Assembly: GCA_003427395.1 (NCBI GenBank)
Contig: BFEA01000059.1
Coordinates: forward strand, 734,575-781,117
Length of the DNA stretch: 46,543 bases
Direction: 5' to 3'
From: Chara braunii
Lineage: Eukaryota > Streptophyta > Charophyceae > Charales > Characeae
Part shown: positions 23,977-36,000 of the stretch, in pieces
Layout: each line of letters starts with the position of its first letter
Position numbering within the stretch: the stretch's first letter is position 1
The notes under the pieces: model-generated
Databases searched by the model: none
Told to the model about the DNA's origin: nothing
What the model saw: the letters and a program-made list of their open reading frames with translations, nothing else
Translations under genes and position numbers: made by a program

Positions 23977-24512
23977 CTTATTCGTATTTTAATAGGAATT
24001 TAGGGTTGTCGTTCAAACGAATATTGCTTGTTTAGCAGTGCTACATAGTTTTATTTTTTAATATAAATATATGACGATATATATATATATATATTTTTTT
24101 TTTCCTTTCCTCCGTACGTTGTATGTAAAAAATGCACATAACTATATAGGGTTACCGACATAAAACATACGTACGTTATATATGGAAAGGCCCCATATGT
24201 GTACGAGCAACAACATAGATATCAGGCATGAGCATAGTTTTTGATTACGAGACATTAATTTCCAGACGTATATTTCACTTGGTTGCGCACCACAACTTGT
24301 AAAGGGAAAAAAAAAAAAAAAAAAAAGATAACAAAAAGCAAAGGTGCACATGTTCACATATATGAATTTGTGAGGATAAAAAAAATAATTAGTAATGCGT
24401 CCATTTAAACTGTTTGTAAGAAACCATTACAAATAAAAATACAAATAAAGCTACATATAATGTCAAAAAAATTAAAATAAGGCCTCAACGATACATATCA
24501 CTCTTCTAGTGT

Positions 24513-24596
24513 ACGGCTAGCGGGTTTCGAACCCACAAGGCGCGAAGCGCTGCCACATCCTAAGTGTGATGAGTAAACCAATTTGGCCATAGCCGT
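24513..24596 (-). tRNA. tRNA-Leu (anticodon UAG)-like gene, D arm defective
   Basis: Read on the minus strand, the 84-base sequence has a perfect 7-bp acceptor stem (ACGGCTA with TAGCCGT) and a 5-bp anticodon stem TCACA/TGTGG (one G-T pair) closing the loop CTTAGGA with anticodon TAG. It also has a class II long variable arm around GCGCTTCGCGC, and a T stem GTGGG/CCCGC with TTCGAAA loop. The B box GGTTCGAAACC is exact and the A box TGGCCAAATTGG is close to consensus. The 3' half of the D stem that should pair with GCC is missing. It may be a decayed gene or a lineage-specific variant. Confidence 0.6.
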
Positions 24597-24690
24597 TTCT
24601 TTTCGGAATATGTATACAAGTTAGTTGCATGAAATAAGTATAAGCATGTTTACCCCACTTCGTTGCTTTACGCGTATATCAGGATTCATG

Positions 24691-25060
24691 TGCACTCACA
24701 CACTCATACAAAAAACGAATAATAATAATAATAAAAAGAGAAGAGCATGAGGATAAGCATGAGGAAGAGGAGGGCGACGATGAGTAAAGTAGGGAGACAA
24801 AGGAGAAGGAAGACAGAAAGAAGGAAGAGGACGTGGAGGAGGAGGGTGCATGGACAGGGAGAAAGAAGAATTGGGCGTAAAGTTGGTATACGTTGGGGTC
24901 AATAGGCACATATACGAAGAAGTAGAAGAAAAGGGAGGAACCAGAGTGCAAGTAAATCAAGGAGACAATGAAGTGGAGAAAGACGAGGACGTGGAGGAGG
25001 GTGCGTGGAAAAGGAGAAGGACGGGGGGGGCATGGAGTTGACCTGTGCTGGAGGAGATGA
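24691..25060. other. Purine-rich low-complexity stretch
   Basis: GGAAGAGGA and GGAGAAGGAC words dominate the plus strand from about 24735 to 25030. The long minus-strand frame here is Ser/Pro-rich low complexity and is not a credible protein. Confidence 0.6.
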
Positions 25061-25500
25061 TAACTGCAGGCAGTTGGAGAAGATGCCCCTGTACTGGGTA
25101 AAACCACTAAATGGAGTTTTGTTCGCAGCCCGTCAGGGTTGCGTTTCCCCCCCCTGAGACATTTTCGTCGTCGTTCGTTATACCGGTCGTTCATTCGGGC
25201 CCACTGGTCGTTCAAAGGCTGGTAAAATGAAAGGCACTGACATTTAGGGGGGGGAGCGCAGTTCAAGCAAATGCAGGACCGGTATTTGCCCGTGGCATTT
25301 TTCTGGGAACCGGTAGGTGGCCGTGGTCTAAAATATTTTGAAACGGCGTGGGGGCTGCAGGTCCTTGAAATTCAAATATGAAACGGCATGGACCAAGGCC
25401 TACAGCCTCATGCCCAGCCCACCGGCTTTGGCCCAATCGGCCTGGATGATTTTGTCTGTATCTGGAAGCAGTTCTGAGCCAGATTCAGAAACAGAGATGT

Positions 25501-25557
<57 letters not shown>

Positions 25558-25568
25558 CACACACACAG
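25501..25568. repeat. (TC)n-(CA)n compound microsatellite
   Basis: About ten TC units run directly into about 20 CA units, then CATGCACACACACA. Confidence 0.95.
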
Positions 25569-25569
25569 G

Positions 25570-26276
25570 GCCTCGCCACAGCCAAAACGAAACAAACTAC
25601 GGGCTGCGCACCCATGCCCTCACGGTAAGTCAATGGGTGTGATCGTTGAACAGCCAGCCCACAGTGCAAAGCTGCACAGCCTCCTGGGAGGGTGCCACAA
25701 AGAGCATTCTGGGTCAGGAGGGCATTCGTGGAATACCCAAACTTCGAAGGGCACCCCAGGACGTAGAAATACCCCAATCTTTGAGAGGCACCTCACCACT
25801 TTGCCTATTGCGAAATCTAATCTGGCCCACACACCTGCCAGAATCGAGTGGAGTTCAATCGCACTGCAAATCCAGCCATTCTCCATCTTCTTGATGGCCC
25901 CCCAGTCACGTCTTTGGAGCTTACGTCACCTATATATCGTTCGTTGTTTGGCAAAGGAAGGGAACAGGAGAAAGGTCCCCTCTGTCCAGGGCATTGCACA
26001 AGAAAAAGGACAGGAAACTACCAAGGAGAACGGCTAATGGGACCCCCTTGAAAGCGTGTTTTTGGGGGAAACGAAAAGGAAGGGACCACCTATGACGAGG
26101 GCGAACACAGCGAATGACAAAAGGGACCACCGCCTACCGGACCTACGGGAACCCGCTTGTAGCCTTGGAGAACGAAAGAGCAAGGGCACGACTCAACAAG
26201 CGCGCCAGATTGCCGGATCGGATTCGAATTCGCCACGTAGTTCATCGACATTTTGGAATTTTGGAATTTTGGACCT
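25570..26276. other. Non-coding stretch with moderately GC-rich open frames
   Basis: Several frames of 60-160 codons are open on both strands, but none shows a conserved motif, and the best ones overlap on opposite strands. I do not recognise a gene. Confidence 0.4.
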
Positions 26277-26392
26277 GGCGCCACTACTCTCCTCGACATG
26301 CACAAAGGCAAAAATCATGGCGGTGCATGTTTCCATGTTCTAGCAAAAGATTCACTCTCGTTTTGCTCATTTCGAGAGTAGTGCGGCGAGGC
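26277..26392. mobile_element. MITE-like element, second copy of the 6452 family
   Basis: The left end GGCGCCACTACTCT and the right end AGAGTAGTGCGGCGAGGC are imperfect inverted repeats. The core TTTCCATGTTCTAGC followed by GATTCACTCTCGTTTTGC is the inverse of the core in the 6452 copy. Confidence 0.8.
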
Positions 26393-26844
26393 CCTTTTCC
26401 ATCCATGGTGGATGGGATGTCTGACGAGGTCCTCTGGCCTCAGTCCATCCGCAGAGGAGGGTGAATCTCCCGTGCGCTTGTCTCTCCTTCTCCTTTCCCT
26501 CGAGTCAATGTTTTGTGTCCGCTCTCGCGCTCACGGGCGAGTGTTGGACGGCAAAGGCGGGCTAGAATTCCCAAAAGCCAGCACGAGATATTGGGCGCTC
26601 TGTGAGCGCGAGAGGACGGTGGTGGGGTGGAAGAGGGAGCGGGGCGGCAAAGAGGACTGCTGGTGGGAGGTAGAAGGAAGGAAGGAGGCGAAGGGAAAAG
26701 TGGTGGGTAAACGAGCGGGAGCAGGCACTGACCACAGACAGATTGGGGGAAATCTCACTGCGTGACGAGGTTTCGTGCGCGCGCGTGCGTGCGCTTCGCA
26801 TGTATGTATATTGACCCTGTCGTACTGTGGTGAAACAGTCGCAT

Positions 26845-26917
26845 CACAGTCGCATCACACTGGTAGAGAGAGTTTGGTCACAGTCGCATCAAACAACACT
26901 GATAGAGAGAGTTTGGT
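26845..26917. repeat. Two direct repeats upstream of the R-SNARE gene
   Basis: CACAGTCGCATCA followed by AACACTGATAGAGAGAGTTT, or a closely similar version, occurs at 26845-26878 and 26879-26917. They lie 350-420 bp upstream of the ATG, in the likely promoter or leader. The function is unknown. Confidence 0.8.
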
Positions 26918-27134
26918 TGGAGAGGAAGAAGGGTGGAGGTAGGAGAGTAGAGTAGTGGGAAAGCCAGAAGGAACTGAGGTTGGTAGGAGAGAAGAGACTT
27001 GATCTTCTTCTCACTCGTATTCGCGCGACAGATCCGAGCGAGCGCGCGCGCGCGCGCGCGGCGTGGAAGGCCGTCCACGGGCGCTGCAATCGTGCGTCTG
27101 CGCGCGCTCTCCCCCCCCNCCCCCGCCCCGATAC

Positions 27135-27256
<122 letters not shown>

Positions 27257-27266
27257 ATCGGCAGCC

Positions 27267-27456
27267 ATGGTTGCGCATCCACTAATCTACAGTTTTGTTG
27301 CCCGGGGGACCACTGTCCTAGCGGAATTCACGGCATACACTGGAAACTTCAGTCAACTAGCCGTACAATGTCTGGAGAAACTTCCGCCGAACAACAACAA
27401 ATTCACCTATTCATGCGATCGCCATACATTCAATTTCCTGGTTGAGGATGGGTTCG
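27267..27456 (+). CDS. VAMP72: VAMP72 exon 1: longin domain, N-terminal half
   Basis: It starts at an ATG in a good context (GCAGCCATGG). It reads [16 protein letters not shown], then [23 protein letters not shown] and [11 protein letters not shown], the diagnostic opening of plant longin R-SNAREs. The donor is G|GTACGT, leaving phase 1. No in-frame ATG with longin homology lies upstream, because the leader is a GA repeat. The unspliced frame runs on into a CT-rich intron and looks like a 315-codon ORF, but only the first 63 codons are protein. Confidence 0.95.
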
Positions 27457-30400
27457 GTACGTTATCCCCTTGCTTTGCTTCCCTTTGCTTGCTCTCTCTC
27501 TCTCTCTCTCTCTGTCTCTGTGTGCCCCCCAGTTCTCCCCCTCAATTTCTCAGGATCACTTTCCTTCTTACGAGCAGCTTTGCTTCACTTTCTCTCTTCT
27601 CCCTAACCAAAGAAACTTCATCTTCCATTCTCCCCCCCGCTCTCGACAGTGTCTCTTCCCTAGTCTCCCCCACTTTTTCACTTTTCCCCGCCCACCTTCT
27701 CTTCACCTCTCGTTCCCCTCCTCTTCCCACCTCTGCCGTCGCACTGTCGACTCCTTTTTGCTCGCTCTCCCCGTCCATCTGCTACCATCAGCTTCTCGTC
27801 CTCATGTTCTTGTCCTGCCTTTGTACCTGTTTTTCCTCGTCGTCTCATCTCCCGCCACGTGTCATTCCTCTGCCTTTCGCGCCATCTCCCGCCCCCTCGC
27901 CTCCCCGCCCCCGCGCGCGCTTTCCGCCGCCTTCCCATTCTTCTTTCCCTCTTTCCGATCTCTCCTCCCTACCTCTGCTCCCCTCTTTGCGATCCTTCTA
28001 CCTCTCCTCCCGTCTGCCTAGCTATCTCATACCTCGTTCCCCTTCGCTCCTCGCCTTAGCCCTCCTCCTTCCTACCCCTCCCCCCCGCTCTCCCCTCCGC
28101 TTGTCTTTCTTCCTGCCAGCTCCTCCTCCTCTTGTTCTTTACCCTGCCTTTGTACCTGGTCCTGCTATCGCACTCTCCTCTCCCGCCACGTGCCATCCCT
28201 GTCTCTTTCTCTGATCAGCGACCGTCGACTCTATCGCGGGTTGTTGATAGCTGTAGGGCAAGCTGCGTCTTCTCAATGATGATCTGACAAATGGTTAAGA
28301 TCTATTGGTCCTCCTTCATGTGACTGTCCGCTTCAAATGACAATGGGAGCGGCCGGTCGTATCTGAAATGACCCAAGGAGCCGGGGGGGGTATTACAGTA
28401 AGTTATATATTGCAATCGTTCGTTGAATCTGCGCTGGAGTTGTATCCAATCTATTGTCTTTGACTATCTAATTGATACAATCTACCGATTGTCTATAACT
28501 ATCTATTTGACACAATCTACCTATTGTCTATAACTATCTATTTGATACAATCTACCTATTGTTTAGAACTATCTATTTGATACAATCTACCTAATGTCTA
28601 TAACTATCTTCTATTTGATACAATCTACCTAATGTCTATAACTATCTATTGATACAATCTATTGTCTATAACTATCTATTGATACAATCTATTGTCTGGA
28701 ATTGTTGTCGTCAATACAATCCATCTATTGTTTATTTAGTTGTGGTCACCAATACAGTCTATCTATTGTCTATTCCGTATCTGTAATCTCTCGGTTTCGC
28801 CGATAGGGGGAGATTTTGAAGTGAAGTCAAAAGTTGATCATACAAGTACAAAGATGTGGCTTGTGTGCATTAAGAATCAGGGTGGATTATGTTCGGGGAA
28901 AGACCGTAGTGATGAGGAAGGCCCGTTTATGCTTAGTAAATAAAGGGGACAACGACGAGCCCGCTCAGGATGCACCTGCGTATCTGTACGTCCACGTGCA
29001 GATTACGCACTTGTGCATCTTCTTGGGCAGGTGCATTTTGAACGAGAGGGCTTGTTATTGGGCTTCCAGATAGGTTAATAGGGTTGGTTTTGTGGGGGGG
29101 CGGGGGGCTCTCCTCGCGTTCGTCAGCATGTGAGGATCCGGCCAGCAAATTAAAGGACAAGAGGGGGGGGGGCGGAGGGGGGNCGATAAGAAAGGGNAGT
29201 GNTGAGATTACAAATTTTCCAATCAAGCTATGATGTGGAAAAGGAGGAGGGGGGGGGGGGGAGAATGGGGTTGTGGAGGTGACGAAAGAAACGTAGAATT
29301 TCTTTTTGATTATCACATGCGAATGTGAGATAAGGCTTCGCCCCACCACTCATGACATGCACGAAGGACAAATCATGGCGGTGTACATTTCCGTGTTCTA
29401 GCGGAAGATTCACTCTCATTTTTGCACATTTGGAGAATAGTGGAGCGAGGCCTGTAATATCGTAGAGTATTAAATAGAGATTAACGTATCTTATGTTTTG
29501 TATTTATTTACCGTATATATAATACTCGGTAGTATGTATGCGCAAATTGATGGTCTTTTTTTTTTTTTTTTTTTAAATATATTCTGTCTAGTTTTGTTGT
29601 TGGTAAAGCTCTAACAATGTAGTTCTTGAAAATTATTTTTTTATTTCTAGTCTTTGAAAATGATTTTCTCTAGTTTTGAGATTTACGTTCATCGAATCCG
29701 GTCCGATTTACGTGTGCCTGTGTGGTCCGTCGTTTTTATGATTTTACCGTCTTTTTTTCCCCCGAACACAACGCACTCTCGTTAGGACTGCATCTTCCTG
29801 TAAAGGCGGTTTGTATACATTTCAGAATCACTCTCGTTAGGACTGCATCTTCCCTTAAAGGCGGTTTGTATACATTTCAGAATCAGGGTGGTTATGTTTG
29901 GGGGAAGACGGTAGTTATGGACCTTATGGTGTATTAAGTGATACGTTCGTTAAACAACCAACACTTTACACGAGCCTCTTTTTGTCGAAGTGGGAAACGA
30001 TCTGCGCCCCGAGCTTTGTTAAAGCGCCAGCGCGACTTTTTTTTTTCTTTTCTTTTTTTCTGGCTGCCGTTGCGTGCCATTTCCATTTTCGTCCGGTGAC
30101 GGCCGGGGGCAGGGCCCACTAGCACCGAGGGAGGATGGGATGTAACACATGAATCTGGACGTGTTTGTGGAGAGGTGCATAAAGTTGCTTTTGGTCTTCT
30201 TTTCTGCATCTGTGTGAAACACGTCCAGATTCATGCGCTTCATCCAATCCTTTTTGCTAGTGATACCTCGCCCCCGGCCTTCGACGAATGCGTTATATAG
30301 GTTATATACTGCATTCTTAGGAGGCTTTTAGTTCTTGAATGGGAGAGGTAGGGGTGGTGTAAAGGAAAAGGAAGGAATTGTGGCGATCTGGCATTATGAA

Positions 30401-32967
30401 AGAGAGAGGTCATCTTCTTCTTGTTTTTTTTTTTTTTTTTTTTTTTTAACGAGGACGAGAGCGTGTGTAGGCTTTGCGTAATATTTCCGGCGCGTATCTC
30501 AAACACTTCATGTATATCGTTGTAAACGCGTTATACATGTATATGTACAGATCACGCATTCTCTGTATGTTTGTGTTTGTGTGTGTGTGTGTGTGTGTTT
30601 GGTCTTTTTCGCCTTCTCCATCCTTCTTCCCGACTTTTATTTTTTTTGTTGTAGTGCTTTTCTTTTTTAAAATTATTGTTAAGTATTTAGTTCGACACTC
30701 CCGCCTTCGTTTTGCTGGCCACCTGTTCTCCCCTCCGTCTCTTTTTCTTGGCCTCGACTTGCTCTACTGCTGCAACTCCCTTTCTTCCCTCCCCCCTCCT
30801 TACCCTCCCCCTCGTTCGCCTTTTGTTTTTTTCTTCCGCTCCCTCGCTTCCGTTTGCCTTTCTTTCTATTTGCCCTTTTTTTTCAATCTTGGCGCTTTTT
30901 TTTCGTTTGTACGACGACCTTATTACTTTTCATATTCTCTTTTTGGCCTTAACTTTTCACCTGCGCAATTTTTGGCCAATTTTCACCCCTTCCTCAGGGC
31001 GTACTCACAGTATAAAGGACTTTCTTGACATAGTTCTGGACGTGATTACAGTCAGGTGCATCCTGGTCTGGCCGTAATTGCTGTCAGATGCATTTATAAA
31101 GGTGCTATTGTACGAGTATCGCCTCAGCGGCTCGTTTCGGTCTGCCTTTGCATGTTTTTTTAAGATTTTGTTTTTTGTGTATAGCTTCGTCTGCTTCCTT
31201 TCTCCCGGCGTAGCTTTCTTTCTCTCCTCAGCCTTTTCCGTTACTCTCCGTTAGCCTCCGTTATTTTTCTTTTTCCCTCTTCCTCGTTCAATTCTCCTCT
31301 CTCTCGGCTGCGCCTCCTTGTCCCTCCCCGTTCGGTCGCATGTGCACTGTATTTGGCTTTCCGTTACTCTCCGTTAGCCTCCGTTATTTTTCTTTTTCCC
31401 TCTTCCTCGTTCAATTCTCCTCTCTCTCGGCTGCGCCTCCTTGTCCCTCCCCGTTCGATCGCATCTGCAGTGTACTTTCCTTTCCGTTACTCTCCGTTAG
31501 CCTCCGTTATCTTTCTTTTTCCCTTCTCCTCTCTCTCGGCTGCGCCTCCTTGTCCCTCCCCGTTTGGTCGCATGTGCACTGTATTTGGCTTTCCGTTACT
31601 CTCCGTTAGCCTCCGTTATCTTTCTTTTCCCTCCTCGTTCGACTCTCCTCTCTCTCCGTCTGCCCCTCCTCGTCCCCCTCCCCGATTGATGACATCTGTA
31701 CTGAAATTTGCTTTCCAATGAGGTGATAATGGCCAAAATCCTTCATGTTAATTTACTCTTGACTTTCACTCAAGGTGACAGGATTCGAACGTATGACCCT
31801 CTCTCTGTGCCCAAAACAGAGTCAATTACATATATACCCCCCCCGATTGTGTTTGATAGATTCAGATATTTTACTAATAAGCAAAATTGCAAAAAAGAAT
31901 TAATTATCCGTACTACTACCGTAGTAATCATTTCAATCTTCACGTAGCAGACTTCTCTCTCCCCTTCTCCTATTCTCCCACCGTTTTCCTTCTCCTCCTT
32001 CACGTTATACTGTATTATTCGGCGTCGTCTTCTTTTTCCAGTTTGTTCACCTTTCATGCTTTTTCCTGCTACACCTTTTTTCTCCTCCTCCTTCACCTGC
32101 TTCCAAAACCGTAGGGGAAAAAAAAAAGAAAAAAAAAAACGTAGGGTAAGGGGTCCGAATCCCTCTTTATTTATTTTCAATTCAATAATATATAACTTCA
32201 CCTCCTCTTCGTCTTGTTTGTTATCGGTGTGCATTTTCTTTTTCTCGTGCGGGTGTGGTCAGGGTGGTGGGTCGTGGCCTTGGCACACTCTCGTCTTCAC
32301 GGGAATAAAACACGAGAAGATCGGTATCGCCGAATCTAGACCGAAAGTTGGCCCAAATACAGCTATAATCACCGTGTGTTCTATTCGGGGGAAGACGTAA
32401 TTGGCAAGTTGTGTCTTGCGCTATTTTCTACGATCTTTGCGTGCCCAACACTTATCGGGCAAAAGAAAGCAAAAAAAATTGTGCAAAAAAAAACAAAAAA
32501 AATTGTGCAAAAGGAAAGGAAAACCAAAAACAACCGGAGTTCTGTATTTGGCCATGAACGTTGGCAAAGCCATTTGAAAAAAGAAAAAGGAAAAGAAAAA
32601 AAAGCGGCGGAGTACTGATGCGACCGCGCCTGCGTTCTTTTCTCCCTGCTTACCCATCTATGGGCCTCGCTCCACTCCACCTTATTGTTTCCAAATCTGG
32701 ACGCCGCTGCGGTCCAAATACATTCAAACTGTTCGATACGTCCGAATGTATCTTGCCTGGAAGCAGTCTAGGTACGTGTCGAATCATTGCACTGCATGTA
32801 CGTAGCCCTATGTTTTGGAACAGAGCGCGCACCGGTCTCTTTCCCAACGAATCGCGCACGGACAGATTTGTAAAATGGCGAAGAAGTGCTCCTGGCTGCG
32901 CATTTTGATAAATCAATTGGCGCGCTTCGTGTGTGGTTGGAGTGAGGCTCGGTCGAGATGAACGACG

Positions 32968-33009
<42 letters not shown>

Positions 33010-36000
33010 TATGCATTAAAAAGTGGCTAGATACGTTCATGTACCTAGATATGTAGACTTGAAGTTCATATATGAATACATATAGTACTGTAATACTCGA
33101 AGATAGAAAGCAATCGTGTCTATCTATGTGAATGCGTCTTTAAGGGCTTCGCTGCAGTACTCGTCGTCAAATGTGCAAAATGAGAATGAATATGATCGCT
33201 AGGACATGGGAAGGTACGTCGCCACATTTTTTGTAAATCTTTGAGAATGAATATGTCGCTAGGACGTGGGAAGATACACCGCCACATGTTTTTTTAATCT
33301 TTGTGCATGTGGTGAGCGGTCGAGAGACCCTAAGACCTATAGAGATTGGAATCGAGGCCTCGCTCCAAAAGTATCTGTACCACGTGTTATAGGTCCTACA
33401 GAACCAACCTACCGTAGTACTGTTTTCCCCGGACCTGAACGCACCCTGATAATGAGCGTATACATGCTGACTTTCCGGTCCAATACAGCCAAAAGTATCT
33501 GCAGCACAGTTTGAATGTGCTGAGACGGATGAGGTCCTATATAAACAAATCTACTACTTACTGTTTTCCCGCGAACATAACGGACCCTGATAATGACCGT
33601 CGTATTGAAGCTTACTTTCCGGTCCAATACAGTCAAAATCAGGGTGCCTTGTGCTCGGGGGAAGACGGTAGTTTCTCGATAACAACTTATTCTAATTGAG
33701 TGTGAACTTTTTTTTTCTTTCCCCCCCCCCCCCCCTCAAACCAATGAGGGCGCAATTTTTTTATTTTATTTTAAATTTTAAAAAAGGGCGACGGTCTTGA
33801 GATATCATCATTGAGCTGACTAGCCCCAAGCAATTCAGAAATATTTGGTCTTACTCATCTAGTGTTCCATCATCTTCTGGATTTGAACTCGGGTCTGTAT
33901 TTCAACAGTTGAATGGTGTACCCGCTGAGCTTGGCTCTTGGGTGAGGGCGCAAGTTATGTGGGCTGGGAAACGTAAAAACCAATTTTTTTTTTTTTTTTT
34001 TTTTTTGTTGTTGTTGTAAAAACCAAATTCGTACACTGCCTCTCCCGCCTTTTCTCTCTTTCCGCCGCCTGGCTTCCGCCTCCCTTATACTTGAGCCGCC
34101 GTGCCCTCTCCTCGAGTTATACTTTTCAAGTAGTCCCTGCGTTTGTCCTTCTGTTTTGCCGGCTTGCATTTGCCAGTCCGCACAGCAGAGACAATGCTCC
34201 ATTCGATTGCGTCCACTACCCCTCTCTCCCTCTCCCTCTCCCTCTCCCTCTCCGTGTCCCTCGTCCCGCGCATAGATATATAGCATGGACTGAGATCTGT
34301 ATGTGTTCAGCATTTACGTACGCATGCATGTAGTACGCGTATGTATCCACACCTACGTATTTATGTGTCTATCTTATGTACATGTCTGTATTCGTTTGTC
34401 GTTTCCTCTGTGCTTCTATTTGTCGAGGTGTACACCTAAGTACGTGATAAGATAAGACTCGGGTGCATATATATATGATGGGGTGTGAACCGACAGTCTG
34501 TAGAGTTTTCCATCTGGTGTGGGTGAGTTATAGTCTACTTTGATTTTGATTAAGGTAGATTATCATTTACAGTGTAATCAGTGAGGGGATTCTGCAGACT
34601 GTTGAGGGTTCAGCCTCCTGATGAGTCGGTGAAACTCCGACGAAACAGTTTGTCACAGCCCCTCGTTTGTTGTCCTCTTCTCTCTCTCTGCCTACGGTTT
34701 ACCGGGCAGTTCTGTTTGTGACGATATATATATTCCTCCGCCTTTTCTTTACCTCTTTGCCTTTTGGCTGCGTGCAAGTGGGTCTTTATGACACACGGGG
34801 ATGGGGGCAGCCAGCGCTCAACCTGTCATCCACGTGGCTGGCCTTGTACGTAAGAGGTTATGAACAGGTGGAGCTTTCCTTACCTCTTCTTCTTCCCCTT
34901 TTTTCTTTTCTCTTCTTTTCTTCTTCCTTTTTTTCGCTTCTACGCTCTGATTCAGTGTGACAGTATATATATATGTATAGAAGCTGCTCACTTGACACTG
35001 CTACAGGAAGAAGAAGCGAGTGTTCGTCTTAGATTATCAGAGGGGTATAATTGCGTTTTTTTTTTTGTCAATGATGTTAATGATGGATTGATTAGGTCTT
35101 CGGCGAGATTATGAAAATCACCAATGCTGATTGTGAGAACGCGGAACTCGAGTCGAAACTGGTGTGAGAGAGAACGCATACAAAAATGTGGATGTGCACA
35201 CAGTCAGGAGAGGGACGTGACGTGGTTAGCTGTTTTCAAGGCACGCGTCTCACACTGTCGAAGTCAAAGATAGACGGAAGGCAGACTGTCCAGTTCTCTC
35301 TCTCTCTCTCTCTCTGTGTCTATCTTTTTCTGTCTCCGTCATTTTGGTTTCCGCCTATTTGTGTGGCTGTGTTTTAGCAAGACAACAGCATCCTCTGTGT
35401 GATTTCCAGGCTATCGAGTTCGTTCTCTCTCTTTCTTTCTCTCTTTCTTTCTCTCTCTCTCTTTCTGTGTCTCTCTGTCTCTCTTTGTCTCTCCTTCTCT
35501 CTTTCTCTCTCCTCTCGTTCTGTTTCCCTTGTGCTCTGCCAAGGTAATATCCTCTCGGTGATTGGTTAGCTATGCAGTTCTCTCTCTTTCTCTCTTTCTC
35601 TCTTTCAATCTCTTTCTCTCTCTCTCTCTCGTTCTATTTCCCTCTTTCTTGGTTTCTGTCTATTTGTCTGCCTGTGGTCTAGCAAGCAAGTTAAGCACAT
35701 CCTCTCGGTGATTATTCCTATTGATTGTTTTCCATTTCGTGTCGTTTTGAATAGATTGCCGCAAGGTTGATTGCTTGCCCCGTTACTCTTTTTCCGCTTT
35801 CTTTCTTAGTGGCATGTGTCTTTTTGTTTGTTGTGCTCGGGCGGTGACGTATCGTATCATTCCCACTTTCGTTCGCACTGCACGGATCTTATTCCGCTCT
35901 CGATCAGTCCGTCTACGGATCTTATTCAGCTCTCAATCAGTCCGTCTGTCATTGGTTGGTGCTCTCTTAGTTCCCTTCTTTTCGTTTCAGTTCCCTTTGC

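Larger units (their letters stand above)
12070..24690. other. AT-rich block without protein genes
   Basis: Base composition changes sharply near 12,070, where GC-rich text (GGCGCGGACGGGTCGAG) gives way to AT-rich DNA, and changes back near 24.7-25 kb. Across this block no open frame looks like a protein. It holds one tRNA-like gene, CA/TG arrays, A/T runs, and two sequencing-adapter junctions. It could be a genuine intergenic AT island, or sequence joined in error. Confidence 0.6.

Noticed and set aside
23395-24035. Frames through the TG array and T61 run
   Set aside because: Cys/Val and Phe homopolymers from simple repeats, no gene.
27457-28214. Continuation of exon 1 frame to a 315-codon protein
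   Set aside because: Longin homology stops exactly at a GT donor; the rest is CT-rich low complexity and exon 2 homology resumes at 40607.
28455-28770. Possible CRISPR-like array
   Set aside because: The 35-bp units are contiguous with no spacers, so it is a minisatellite in a eukaryotic intron.
33877-33936. Minus-strand tRNA-like words (GAGTTCAAATCC and AAGCTCAGCGGG)
   Set aside because: The B-box and A-box-like words are at a plausible distance, but no acceptor stem and no proper anticodon stem form.
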